From contig NZ_JAKVTW010000008.1 in the NCBI RefSeq assembly GCF_022489065.1, positions 1 to 64,000 of the forward strand: a stretch of DNA of 64,000 nucleotides. Direction: 5' to 3'. The notes beneath the pieces were generated by a model. It saw only the letters and a program-made list of their open reading frames with translations, ran no database searches and was not told the origin of the DNA. A program made the translations under genes and the position numbers. The DNA comes from Vreelandella neptunia (GTDB taxonomy: Bacteria; Pseudomonadota; Gammaproteobacteria; Pseudomonadales; Halomonadaceae). Within the stretch, counting starts at the first letter, position 1, and every line of letters starts with the position of its first letter. Below are positions 36,964-46,900 of this stretch, one piece after another.

Positions 36964-37495
36964 AGAGCATGAAGGCTTGCTGAGCCCCCGCCAGCACAGC
37001 AGGCCAGGTAGCGGGTGGGCAGTGGCGCTCAGCGAAGCGCCAAAAATCCGCCCACTGCGCATCATGTAAAGGATGAGCGCTGAAAAAACGCAGTGGCATC
37101 TGGTTTCCCATCACACTCTTCACTTGGCGGGCAATCATGGTGCCGCCCAAACGAGATCCTTCCAGCACATAGAGCATGCCAACCAGGCTAGCCATACTTT
37201 CTGGTGGCGAAGCGCCATGGGGTGATCTCACCTGCCTTCCTAGCTGGTAAATATCCGCTTTCAACAGCGCTGCGCGATGAGTAAGCGGGTAATGCGCACC
37301 GTTTGCCTTCAAACCACTGCTCAGCACCTCTTCCAAGCTTGCGATCGGCGCATAGAGGGTGCTTAACGCAGTGGCGTATTCTGGCAGGGTTAAATCTCGC
37401 TTTAGCAGCGGTTTTAATGCGGGGTGCTGGTCCACTCGACGGTGGTCTGCTCGTGTTTCTCGCTTCAACCATTCGCCAAGCGTTGGATTACTCAT
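36911..37495 (-). CDS. bphO: Heme oxygenase, bacteriophytochrome-linked
   Basis: A 194-residue heme oxygenase that opens heme to biliverdin, the chromophore of bacteriophytochromes. Seen: the proximal-histidine region LKRETRADHRRVDQHPALKP and the distal helix YVLEGSRLGGTMIARQ with its glycines. ATG 37495 has AAGG upstream and overlaps the phytochrome stop by 8 bases, a coupled bphP-bphO pair. It overlaps the 3' end of ptrB by 53 bases on the opposite strand. Confidence 0.93.
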   Translation of the reverse strand: MSNPTLGEWLKRETRADHRRVDQHPALKPLLKRDLTLPEYATALSTLYAPIASLEEVLSSGLKANGAHYPLTHRAALLKADIYQLGRQVRSPHGASPPESMASLVGMLYVLEGSRLGGTMIARQVKSVMGNQMPLRFFSAHPLHDAQWADFWRFAERHCPPATWPAVLAGAQQAFMLFMQDLEMDERQGPTPKE

Positions 37496-38975
37496 CCGCC
37501 TTCCAGCTAAATGACTTTGCCTGTTGAAGTAAGGCACGCAGTTTCAGCAGGTATATACGTGTACTGGAAGACCAGGGTTTACTATGGCCCACACGTTGCT
37601 CCACCCAGGCTTCAAACGATCGCCGGGGTGCAATCGCGCTGCTGCCATGACGATAGTCGACGGGTTTGTCTGGATTACCGCCCCAAGTGACTTCATAGAG
37701 GTGTTCTAACCGGCAAAGATAGAGATTAACGTTGTGATACTGATCCAGAGGTAAGTCACTGACCACGGCAACTCCCGCGATCTCACTCAGTGGCATATCC
37801 GCACAGTCGCGCTGAAGGTTATCGCTTATCCATACGGAGGACGTTTCAAAACGGGCGGCCTCAGCTACAACGCTTACTGCGCTCGCCGATAACACGACTC
37901 CTCGTTGATGGTACTCACTTCCCACCTGCAAAATAACGCCATCAGCACTAAACGTGTCCATTAGCCAGCGGCTTAATTCAGGCCAAGCACTCTCTAATTC
38001 ACCATGGCGCATTAAGACTGTCTTAGCTTGGTCAAACTGGCGCTGCAATCCATCAAGTACCTGTAACCGTCGGCGTGCTTTATAGTCGCGCAGGCGTAAG
38101 TTAAAGGCTTCTGAAAGGGCACTCATGGCCTGTAACTGGCTAACGGTTAACTGTTTGGGCTCCGAACAGTGGCAAGAGATAAGCGCATCAAGCTCACCTG
38201 CTTGGGTAATGGGGAGAGAAATCGCCGATCCAACGCCCATATTGGCCATATACTCTTGATGAACAGGCGATACGCTGCGTAAATCAACCCAGGTAAGGTT
38301 GGGATGTGATGTCTGATCACGGCCAACAATGGCCACTGGTTCAGCGCTGGCGTTGGGGATAGAGCGCCATGGGTTTTTTAAGTAAAGCTGGCGCGCTATC
38401 TGGGGAATATCGCTGGCCGGGAAACGCAACCCCAAGTAGCTGCCATTGACGTCTGATTGGCGGGCTTCCGCGGTGACTTCACCATCGCCTTCCGGCATAA
38501 AACGGTAATAGTGCACCCTGTCGAAGCCGCTTAGCGCTAACAGCGAATCTAATAGCTGCTGGCACTGGCCTTCCAGCGCTTGACGGTCTTCCGGTATAGG
38601 GTAAGCCTCTCCACCCATTGGCATAAGCTCAGCATGAGCATCCACTGGGTATAGCTCAAATATTAACTGTTCGCCGTTATGGCTGATGATCACATCAAAT
38701 TCTTGCTGCCCGATATTGCCCTGACCAACATAACGCTCACCTTTATTAAGTAGCGGCGCGCTAGTATGAATTTCCTCAAGAAAATCAGGCAGCGGTTGAT
38801 CTAGCAAATGCTCTATACGCACATCCAAAGTGAGTAGGTTCGTCACATTAGCCGATACATGGCTAACAACTCCTTGAAGGTTACTCACCACCAGCGCCCC
38901 ATGGGGCTGAATAGCGCCAGAAAGATGCAGTTGCTCTTGCTCACACTGTTCAATAAATCCTTTTTGCATCGCCAC
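37488..38975 (-). CDS. bphP: Bacteriophytochrome photosensory module without output domain
   Basis: A 495-residue PAS-GAF-PHY protein that should bind biliverdin and switch between red- and far-red-absorbing states. Seen: the chromophore cysteine near residue 11 in EQCEQEQLHLSGAIQPHG, the GAF motif FPASDIPQIARQLYLKNPWR, LRSVSPVHQEYMANMGV with the conserved histidine, and the PHY tongue PRRSFEAWVEQ. The protein ends about 35 residues after the tongue, with no histidine kinase, GGDEF or other output. GTG 38975 has AAGGAA eight bases upstream; ATG 38969 is the alternative. It lies directly after the CheB-CheR-GGDEF-EAL gene, so signalling through that protein is plausible. Confidence 0.92.
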   Translation of the reverse strand: MAMQKGFIEQCEQEQLHLSGAIQPHGALVVSNLQGVVSHVSANVTNLLTLDVRIEHLLDQPLPDFLEEIHTSAPLLNKGERYVGQGNIGQQEFDVIISHNGEQLIFELYPVDAHAELMPMGGEAYPIPEDRQALEGQCQQLLDSLLALSGFDRVHYYRFMPEGDGEVTAEARQSDVNGSYLGLRFPASDIPQIARQLYLKNPWRSIPNASAEPVAIVGRDQTSHPNLTWVDLRSVSPVHQEYMANMGVGSAISLPITQAGELDALISCHCSEPKQLTVSQLQAMSALSEAFNLRLRDYKARRRLQVLDGLQRQFDQAKTVLMRHGELESAWPELSRWLMDTFSADGVILQVGSEYHQRGVVLSASAVSVVAEAARFETSSVWISDNLQRDCADMPLSEIAGVAVVSDLPLDQYHNVNLYLCRLEHLYEVTWGGNPDKPVDYRHGSSAIAPRRSFEAWVEQRVGHSKPWSSSTRIYLLKLRALLQQAKSFSWKADE

Positions 38976-38976
38976 G

Positions 38977-41900
38977 TTAGGAATTCCTTTCCTTATCATC
39001 GTTACTTGTTGGCAAAGCATGTGCCGCTACTAACACGGTAAACTCAGCCAGTGGTAAAGGCCTTGATAATAAATACCCTTGTACGTAATCGCAGCCGTTA
39101 GCGGTCAACCAGTTCAGTTGGGATTGCGTTTCAACGCCCTCCCCCACCGTACGGATATCCAGCGCTTTGGCCATGCCTAAAATAGCCAGCGCAATCGCTT
39201 GATCACTCTCATCTGCGCTGCCCAGGCCATCTACAAAGCTTTTATCTATTTTTAGCTCTGCCAACGGTAGCCGTTTTAAATATGCCAAAGAGGAGTAACC
39301 GGTGCCAAAATCATCGACCGCCAGCTTAATACCCGCTTCACGTAGTTTTTCAATATTACCTAATGCCGCGCTGGAGCGGTCAACAAGCGTACTTTCGGTG
39401 ATTTCCACCTGGATAAGCTCGTGGGGAACGCGGTACTGCTTCAAACAGGCAAACAAGTGAGAGATGAAACGCTCCTCCTGAAAGCTGCGAGCGGAGACAT
39501 TCATGGCCACTGGAGGCGGGCCGATACCGTCGGCAAGCCATTGAGCTAGTTGGTTAACCAACAGCAGCGCGACATGCCGGTCCAGCTCCAAGATTAAGCC
39601 TGTTGCTTCAGCAACAGGAATAAAATCAGCAGGGCTCACAGCGCCCAATACCGGATCATTCCAGCGCAGCAGGGCCTCGGCCCCCACTAGTTGGTAGGGA
39701 GACGCACTGGTGAATTTAGGCTGATAAACCAAGTGCAAACGACCTTGCTCCATTCCTTCACGTAGGGCGTGCTCAATGGCGACATCACGCATTAAGCGTT
39801 CTTGAAGCTCAGGCTTGAACAGTTCAAAACGGTCACGACCGTTCTCTTTGGCACGATACATCGCCGTATCGGCGGCTTTGGTGAGGCCTGCCACATCTTC
39901 ACCGTCATCGGGGCAAAAGGCTAGGCCAACGCTGGAGGTAACAAATAGCGAATGCCGACGGACTTCAAATGGCTTGGAAAGCGATTCAACAATCCGCTTA
40001 GCCACCTGCTCGGCACCTTCAATGGTGGTTTCGGTGACGATAATAGTAAACTCATCGCCCCCCAATCGAGCCACTGTGTCCATATCCCTCACCAGCTCAC
40101 GCAGCCTGGCCGCCACTTGAATCAGCAGTTCATCGCCTACGTCGTGACCTAGGGTGTCGTTAATACTTTTAAAGTTGTCTAGGTCTAGGAACATCAGCGC
40201 GCTGATTTGATCATTACGTCGGGAGTGGGCAATAGCCACTTGAAGGCGATCTTGAAACAGTGTGCGATTGGGAAGCCCTGTCAATGCATCGTGGGTGGCC
40301 AGATACTCCGCATGCTGCTGAGACTCTTTAATGTGCGTGATATCTGAGAATACTGCCACATAAAGCATCTCTTCATGGCTATCCGGCTCAATGCTGTTAA
40401 GGGTTAACCACTGTGAAAACAGCGTGCCATCATGCCGTCGGTTCCAAACTTCCCCTTGCCAAAAGCCATTATGCTGAACCAGCTCCCATAAAATATGGCA
40501 TGTGGACGAAGACTCAACATCTAGATCGTTTTCTTGCTCGCTGTAGAGGAGCGGAAGCGCAGGCGTATCCAGCACTTGCTGAGCGGAAAATCCGGTGATT
40601 TTCGAGAAGGCAGCATTGACTGACTGCACATTACCTAAGGCATTGATGACAACAATCGCCTCTCCCGCTTGCTCGTATACTTTGGCGGCTACCTGCATTT
40701 CACGCTCGGCCTGTTTGCGTGAAGTAATATCTTCAGCTTCTGTCAGAATCAGGTGGGGGCGGCCTTGCTCATCTCGTAATACTTGATGAACCGCCGAGAA
40801 GATGCGCACACTCCCTTCAGGCGCGGTCAACACATGCTCTGCATTTACCATGCGCTGATAGCGAAGCGCCTCAAGGTCACATGTCCATAAGGAGCTCGCA
40901 TAAGGTTCCGGAAACAATTCAAAAGGCGTATGACCCACAAGCTCATCTTGAGAGAAGCCAAATGTATTTAAAAACTGGGGATTAGCAAAGGTGTAGTGAC
41001 CGTTAAGATCCTTAAGCGACATTATGACGGTGCTATTTTCCATGAGGGCATGCAACTGCGCCTGAGATTGGCGTAACTTGGCCTGCACATGGCTAAGATC
41101 GGTAATGTCCATCAGTGTCACAATCAGCAGCTCCACCTTGCCATCGCGACTAACACCGGGGGTCATCACTCGCTGCAGCAACCGTCCTTCCACTTCGACC
41201 ACACCCTCTTCCGGCAGACCGCTGACCATGACACTGGTAAGCTGCTCTTCCAAATTATTGAGCGCAGCAGGTAGCTTTAACCCAGCTACATGACGCTGAA
41301 GTGCGGTGGGCCGGAAATTAAAATAGCGCGCTGCGGGGGCGTTATAGCGCTTCAAACAGTGGTCGGTATCAAAAACCAACAGTGGAAAATCAAGCGCATC
41401 GTAGAGGTAGGTGTACTCTTCATTGAGCTTCGTCAATTCACTGGATTTTACATTTAGCTCTTCATTAAGGCTTATCAGCTCTTCGTTAGTGGCTTGCAGC
41501 TCTTCATTGGCTGCCTCCATCTCTTCATTAGTGGCTTGCAGCTCTTCATTAGATGCCTGCGCCTCTTCGTTAAGCGACTGCATCTCTTCGTTCGCCGTCG
41601 CCAGCTCTTCAATCAACGCTTGGAGATGTTCACGAGTAGCCACCAACTCATCTTCTAAGCTATTACCTTTTTCCAGCGGCAGGGGCTCCATCAGCCGTTC
41701 TAAAGAAACATCCGTGGACGGAACAGGCTCGACAATGGGAATCGGCATCAGAATCACCAGCAGTCGGCGGTCGTCATCACTCTCTGAGAGCGACCGCACA
41801 CTGAGCTGCCACCAGCGTTCTTCAAGGCGTCGACGACGGCCTAATTGGGGCTCCCGCTGCTTCTGGAACTGATGCAACATCGCCATCAGCTCGCCACGGA

Positions 41901-43542
41901 AAACCGGATTAATCACGTCGCTAATACCCACTTGCGTGCGACCCGCAGGGAAATGCAGGAATTTGGCAACGTCACCCGCTGTATGTAAGACGCCGCCTTG
42001 GGTATCGCAAAGGGCAACCGTAGCCTGCATATGCGAAACCAGCGCATCTAACAGGTGCTGCACATCGCGATCACGCCGACGTAAAGGCTGGCTTTCCCCA
42101 GTCCCTTTCGATGAACGCACGGCAACGTCGCGACTTTCACCCTGTTTTCGAAACAGACGTTCGCGTCTATCCAGTGGTGTAAATAAACGCTCTGTTTGGG
42201 CGATACTTTCGGAGCGCCCCAGGAAAAGCACCCCTCTCGGCCTTAAGCCAAAATGAAAGCGCTGTAGCACTCGTGTTTGTAATTCATTATTAAAATAGAT
42301 CAATACATTACGGCAAGAAACTAAGTTCAAACGCAGAAACGGCGGATCGTCGACCAAATTATGCTTGGCAAACACCACCATATCCCGCAGCTCTTTGTTG
42401 ACCTCATAAGTATGCTCTTCAGCGGTGAAGTAACGCTCCACCCACTCTGGTGGCAATGCCTCAAGGGCTGCCGCTATGTAGCGACCTCGCCGGGCGATCT
42501 CCAAAGCATCCTCATCGATATCGGTAGCAAATATCTGCACCACGCGGCTGAACTCGCCATGTCGTCGCTTAGCCTCCGCAATCATTAGCGCAATCGAGTA
42601 AGCCTCTTCGCCGGTAGCGCAGCCCGCCACCCACACTCGCATCGGCTCACGTCCGGACTCCTCTATCAGGCTATTAACAGCGCCATCCAAAGCGTCAAAC
42701 GCGGATCTGTCGCGTACAAACGCCGTCACCGAAATTAAAATATCACGGCCTAGCTGCTCTAGCTCCGCATGACTTGACTCAACTAATGCTAAGTATTGCT
42801 GCATATCAGCCACGTTGGTGGCGATAAGACGACGCCTGATACGTCGGCTTAGGGTGCCTTTCTTATAGCCGGAAAAATCCAGTTGCCGGTGCTTTTTTAA
42901 TAATGCTAATAAGCGTTCCGGCACATCAGCATGGCTATCTTCATGGGATAGACGTTCAAGCCGCGAAAGCTCAGCCAAACGCGCACCCATGGACTCAACG
43001 TCCATGACATAATCGATTACCCCAGCATCCAGCGCCGATTGCGGCATACCGTTGTATTTAGCACTGGCAGGCGTTTGCACCATGGTGATACCCCCGGCCG
43101 CCATAATAGCTCGCAAGCCAGCCGTGCCATCCGACCCCGTACCAGATAGGACGATACCCACCGCGGCTTCATGGGCATCCGCCGCCAGCGAGATAAAAAA
43201 TTCGTTAACCGATGGCTTTGGCCCCACGTGGGGCTTTATAGGGGTGGTATAAAACACTCCCTCTTTTATTAAGGCATTGGTATCCGCTGGTACCACATAA
43301 ATGACCCCTGCCTCAGGGATTTGATTATTTTCAAAGCGCTGCACGCGCAGGCGGGTTTCACGACTTAAAATGTCTACCAGCATACTTTTATGAGTCGGTG
43401 ATACATGTTGTAACACGACGTACGCCAGCGGCATATCGGGATCAAGCGGTTTAATCAGCTTTGAAATGGCTTCTAACCCGCCAGCAGAGGCGCCGATACC
43501 CACCACAAGTGGTGAGACTGGAGGGAAGCTGGCAGCGGTCAT
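38977..43542 (-). CDS. CheB-CheR-PAS-GGDEF-EAL fusion signalling protein
   Basis: A 1521-residue soluble multidomain protein. Residues 10-200 are a CheB methylesterase with intact triad (Ser19 in GASAGG, His46 in LQHVSPTH, Asp138 in GTGSDGT). Residues about 215-480 are a CheR methyltransferase with SAM motif VAGCATGEEAYSIAL and CRNVLIYF. Residues 635-710 are a heptad coiled coil, followed by three PAS-like domains to about 1090. Next comes a GGDEF domain with intact GGDEF at 1161-1165, then an EAL domain with EAL at 1289-1291 and DDFGTGYSSLAYLKR. Both c-di-GMP synthesis and breakdown are chemically possible. It is first in an operon with bphP and bphO and has AAGGACG before ATG 43542. Confidence 0.93.
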   Translation of the reverse strand: MTAASFPPVSPLVVGIGASAGGLEAISKLIKPLDPDMPLAYVVLQHVSPTHKSMLVDILSRETRLRVQRFENNQIPEAGVIYVVPADTNALIKEGVFYTTPIKPHVGPKPSVNEFFISLAADAHEAAVGIVLSGTGSDGTAGLRAIMAAGGITMVQTPASAKYNGMPQSALDAGVIDYVMDVESMGARLAELSRLERLSHEDSHADVPERLLALLKKHRQLDFSGYKKGTLSRRIRRRLIATNVADMQQYLALVESSHAELEQLGRDILISVTAFVRDRSAFDALDGAVNSLIEESGREPMRVWVAGCATGEEAYSIALMIAEAKRRHGEFSRVVQIFATDIDEDALEIARRGRYIAAALEALPPEWVERYFTAEEHTYEVNKELRDMVVFAKHNLVDDPPFLRLNLVSCRNVLIYFNNELQTRVLQRFHFGLRPRGVLFLGRSESIAQTERLFTPLDRRERLFRKQGESRDVAVRSSKGTGESQPLRRRDRDVQHLLDALVSHMQATVALCDTQGGVLHTAGDVAKFLHFPAGRTQVGISDVINPVFRGELMAMLHQFQKQREPQLGRRRRLEERWWQLSVRSLSESDDDRRLLVILMPIPIVEPVPSTDVSLERLMEPLPLEKGNSLEDELVATREHLQALIEELATANEEMQSLNEEAQASNEELQATNEEMEAANEELQATNEELISLNEELNVKSSELTKLNEEYTYLYDALDFPLLVFDTDHCLKRYNAPAARYFNFRPTALQRHVAGLKLPAALNNLEEQLTSVMVSGLPEEGVVEVEGRLLQRVMTPGVSRDGKVELLIVTLMDITDLSHVQAKLRQSQAQLHALMENSTVIMSLKDLNGHYTFANPQFLNTFGFSQDELVGHTPFELFPEPYASSLWTCDLEALRYQRMVNAEHVLTAPEGSVRIFSAVHQVLRDEQGRPHLILTEAEDITSRKQAEREMQVAAKVYEQAGEAIVVINALGNVQSVNAAFSKITGFSAQQVLDTPALPLLYSEQENDLDVESSSTCHILWELVQHNGFWQGEVWNRRHDGTLFSQWLTLNSIEPDSHEEMLYVAVFSDITHIKESQQHAEYLATHDALTGLPNRTLFQDRLQVAIAHSRRNDQISALMFLDLDNFKSINDTLGHDVGDELLIQVAARLRELVRDMDTVARLGGDEFTIIVTETTIEGAEQVAKRIVESLSKPFEVRRHSLFVTSSVGLAFCPDDGEDVAGLTKAADTAMYRAKENGRDRFELFKPELQERLMRDVAIEHALREGMEQGRLHLVYQPKFTSASPYQLVGAEALLRWNDPVLGAVSPADFIPVAEATGLILELDRHVALLLVNQLAQWLADGIGPPPVAMNVSARSFQEERFISHLFACLKQYRVPHELIQVEITESTLVDRSSAALGNIEKLREAGIKLAVDDFGTGYSSLAYLKRLPLAELKIDKSFVDGLGSADESDQAIALAILGMAKALDIRTVGEGVETQSQLNWLTANGCDYVQGYLLSRPLPLAEFTVLVAAHALPTSNDDKERNS
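41458..41625 (-). repeat. 21-base tandem repeat encoding the coiled coil
   Basis: CTCTTC(A/G)TT or a close variant recurs at 41458, 41479, 41500, 41521, 41542, 41563, 41584 and 41605, an exact 21-base period over eight units. It encodes the NEELQAT/NEEMEAA heptads of the CheB-CheR-GGDEF-EAL protein. It is a coding repeat, not a CRISPR. Confidence 0.9.
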
Positions 43543-43992
43543 TTTCGTCCTTTACTAATCGGTAACAGTTAACGCTCAGTTTACACGCCTTATTGTGCAA
43601 AGCGACATTTCAAGAAATGGAATAGCCCAATAAGCACCTGTTTTATAATGTAGATTATATTCGAACCTACTACTGCTTTTGGCTACGACTCTGAAATTGA
43701 AGAGCTTCTAACTCTGCCTAGGCCTTAAGCCAAACTCTGCTTATCAAATACATGCTCGCATGCGTGTTCTACGGAAAACCTTCTACTTCTTTATGCTTAG
43801 AAAATCTTTCAAAGATTATCCCTAAAAAATAAAAAACTATTTAATTTCAAAAATTTATATAAAAAATAAGAACTAATAAAGACATACTCCTCTTTAGCGT
43901 TGATGATATGGGCTGGTGACCTATTGGTTTCTAAAGGTAATTTATGTATCTACGCTCACGAGTACTTAAAACCGAGATGCGAATAACTGCCA
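43543..43992. other. AT-rich divergent intergenic region
   Basis: A 450-base gap between the divergent CheB-CheR-GGDEF-EAL and LOV-GGDEF-EAL genes. It is clearly more AT-rich than its surroundings (for example about 43820-43880) and contains no convincing open frame. It should hold the promoters of both photoreceptor units. A weak candidate TTGATG...TATTGG lies near 43900-43930. I see no terminator or RNA gene. Confidence 0.5.
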
Positions 43993-46900
43993 ATGGAAGT
44001 TAATAACCGCGAGCTTGCTCTTCAGGCAGGCCTGCTCATGCTACTGGTCACGACCGTCGTCATTGGCACGGGGAGTTTTCTGCTAGGCTTTTTCCCGAAC
44101 GTTCACCAGCCGCAATCCCTTGCGCTGATTCCAGACAGTGCCCTGGTTATTTTACTGTGTGGGCTGGGGCTTAGCGCCGTGATGGCAAACTTCACGCGCT
44201 GGCGTAAAGCGACGGCTGTAGGACTCGCGACGATTGCTTTTTATACCTTACTGCACAACGCTCTCGACTCCTCTTATTACGCAATTTCTATATTAAGCGG
44301 GCACCCCCGCCTGCCCAGCCAAGCAGCGCCGATACTTATCATGGCAGCGTGTTGTCTATGGGTCGGCCCACAAGGTCGCTGGCAGCGGCGCGTTTGGCAG
44401 TTGGGAGGCCTGTTTTTATGGTTAGTTGGCTTCATTACATTAGCGGCTCATTTTGGCTGGCCCGTACCTGTATGGCTGCCTCGAGCAAGTGCGTTAATCC
44501 CCGGTTTGCTCTGTTTTCAGTTTGGTGTCGCCATGTTAATGGTGAGTCGACACATTCCTCATTTAAAAACCTCGCTAAGTAGCGCCGCCGTGCTAGCTGG
44601 CATTCTAGGCGTTAGCCTAAGTATAAGTGGCTGGTTTTTGGTCAGTTGGAACCAGTATCAGGAAATGCGTCAAAGCGCTCAGCAAAATCTGGCGAGTATT
44701 GCCGTTAATATTGACCAAACGCTGACGTCCCGGGCGGTGGTGCTTGAGCGCCTGGCAGAGCGTTGGCGTCAGGTCTTCGAGGATTCGTCCTCGCGTAGCC
44801 GAGAGGTGGAGCGCTACTGGACCGACTACCCGAGTATATTAGCCATTGCGTATTTTAATCCTGATACCAATGATATCTGGCGTCGCGCCCGCCATGGCAG
44901 TGCCCTACTCTGGCTCGATGATCAACTCACTACGTTAGCAACACTGACTTGGCTTAATCAGCAACGAACTTCGAGGCAGTGGTCGTTTCCCGATTTTGAG
45001 CGACCCACGCTGGCATTACTCTCCATTCGGTCACCCAGTGACTCTTACCAGTTAGTCGCCGTTATCGATATAGCCCTGCTCATTGAGCAGGAAACCAGTG
45101 CAGCCAATGGCGCCTACGCACTGCATTTCCTTCACTCTAATGGACACTTGATGAACAACGGCGACGGCCTTATTCCCGCTTCTTCTGTTATGTCACCAGC
45201 AAACACGCTGGCGGAACACACGGCGGTGCTTCCGGGAGGCACCGTGGTCAATTTAGCGCTCTCTGAGCGAACCAATCAACCGCCCATACTCGCTAACTTT
45301 ATTGCCGCTGGCGTGGGGCTCTCGGGGCTGCTACTCACTTATCAATTGGTTTTCAGCTTTGCGTTGATTTCTGCCCGTGCCCAACGCTCTCGTGAGCTTT
45401 CTAAAGCTAAAGAGACACTACAGGATAGCGAGCAGCGGTTTCGATCCCTGTTTACGCAAAACCCCGACGCGGTGTTTTCCCTTGATATTAGCGGCAGATA
45501 TCTGAGCGTGAACCGATCTGTCCTCACTCTGCTGGAAATTAGTGAAGCACAGATTATTGGCAGCCACTGGAAGGACATTGTTGCCCCCGAACACCACGTC
45601 ATGGTCGATGCTGCTTTCCAGCAAGCGTTGAAGGGCGCTGCCCAGCGTTTTGATTTGGAAGTGATCAGCCAACAAGGCAGTGCTCGCCAGTTGGATGTCT
45701 CCTTTTTACCAACCGTCGTAAACGATCACGTCGTCGGCGTTTACGGCATTGCTAAAGAGATAACCGCACTGCGTCAAAAGGAAGACCAACTGCTGATCTA
45801 CCAACGCAGTATTGAGGCCAGTAGTAACGGTATTTTAATTTGCGAAGCTCAACAGCCCGACTACCCGATTCTGTATGTCAATCCAGCCTTTGTCGCTATC
45901 ACAGGCTACACGTTTGAAGAAGCCAAAGGGCGCAACTGCCGGTTTCTACAGGGCCAAGACACGGATCCAAATCAAATCGCAGACATACAGCATGCCCTTG
46001 AGCAGCAGCACGACATCACCTTAACGCTTCGCAACTATCGTAAAAATGGTCAAGCGTTTTGGAACAATCTATTTCTGTCGCCTGTGCGCGCCCATAGCGG
46101 TCAAGTCACCCACTATGTGGGGAGTATTAATGATATCTCTGAGCGCCGTGATCACGAAAATGCACTCGCGTTTCACGCCACTCACGATGCATTGACAGGT
46201 TTAGGGAACCGCGCGCTGTTTGAAGACCATTTGCGTCACGACGTAGAACTTGCCCGACGCCATCATCAGCAATTAGCCGTTTTGTTTATCGACCTGGATG
46301 AATTCAAACCGATTAACGATACGCTAGGCCACGGCATTGGCGACCAAGTGCTTATTAATGTTGCCAGACGGCTTGAGGTGGCCATAAGGCCTTCCGATAC
46401 CCTGTGCCGCTTCGGGGGAGACGAGTTTGTATTACTCCTGCCAGACCTTAATAGCCCCCAACAAGCAGAGGAAATTGCCGAGCGGCTGCTGGAAACATTG
46501 GCGCGGCCCTATCGGATTGGCCGACATGAACTCTACCTATCGGCGAGCATCGGCATTGCGCTTAACGACAACCAGTTGACCCAACCGGAAGAGCTTTTAC
46601 AGCAAGCTGATATGGCGATGTATAAGGCCAAACAGCAAGGGCGTAACACGCTACAAACATTCACTCAGGATATTAATCAAAAGCTAACCCAAAGAGTGAC
46701 ACTGAGAAATGATTTACAGGAAGCGATTCTGAACGAGCAGTTTGAGCTCCATTACCAGCCCCTATTAACCCGGGGAGGCCAAGTTCAGGGCTTTGAAGCA
46801 CTGGTACGCTGGAATCATCCTAGCAAAGGCGCTATTTCACCGGTGCTGTTTATACCCATTGCTGAAGAGACAGGGCAAATTATTGCTTTAAGCCAATGGG

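Noticed and set aside
41458..41625. A CRISPR array, because of regular 21-base spacing
   Set aside because: The units are contiguous coding heptads without unique spacers and lie inside a conserved coiled coil.
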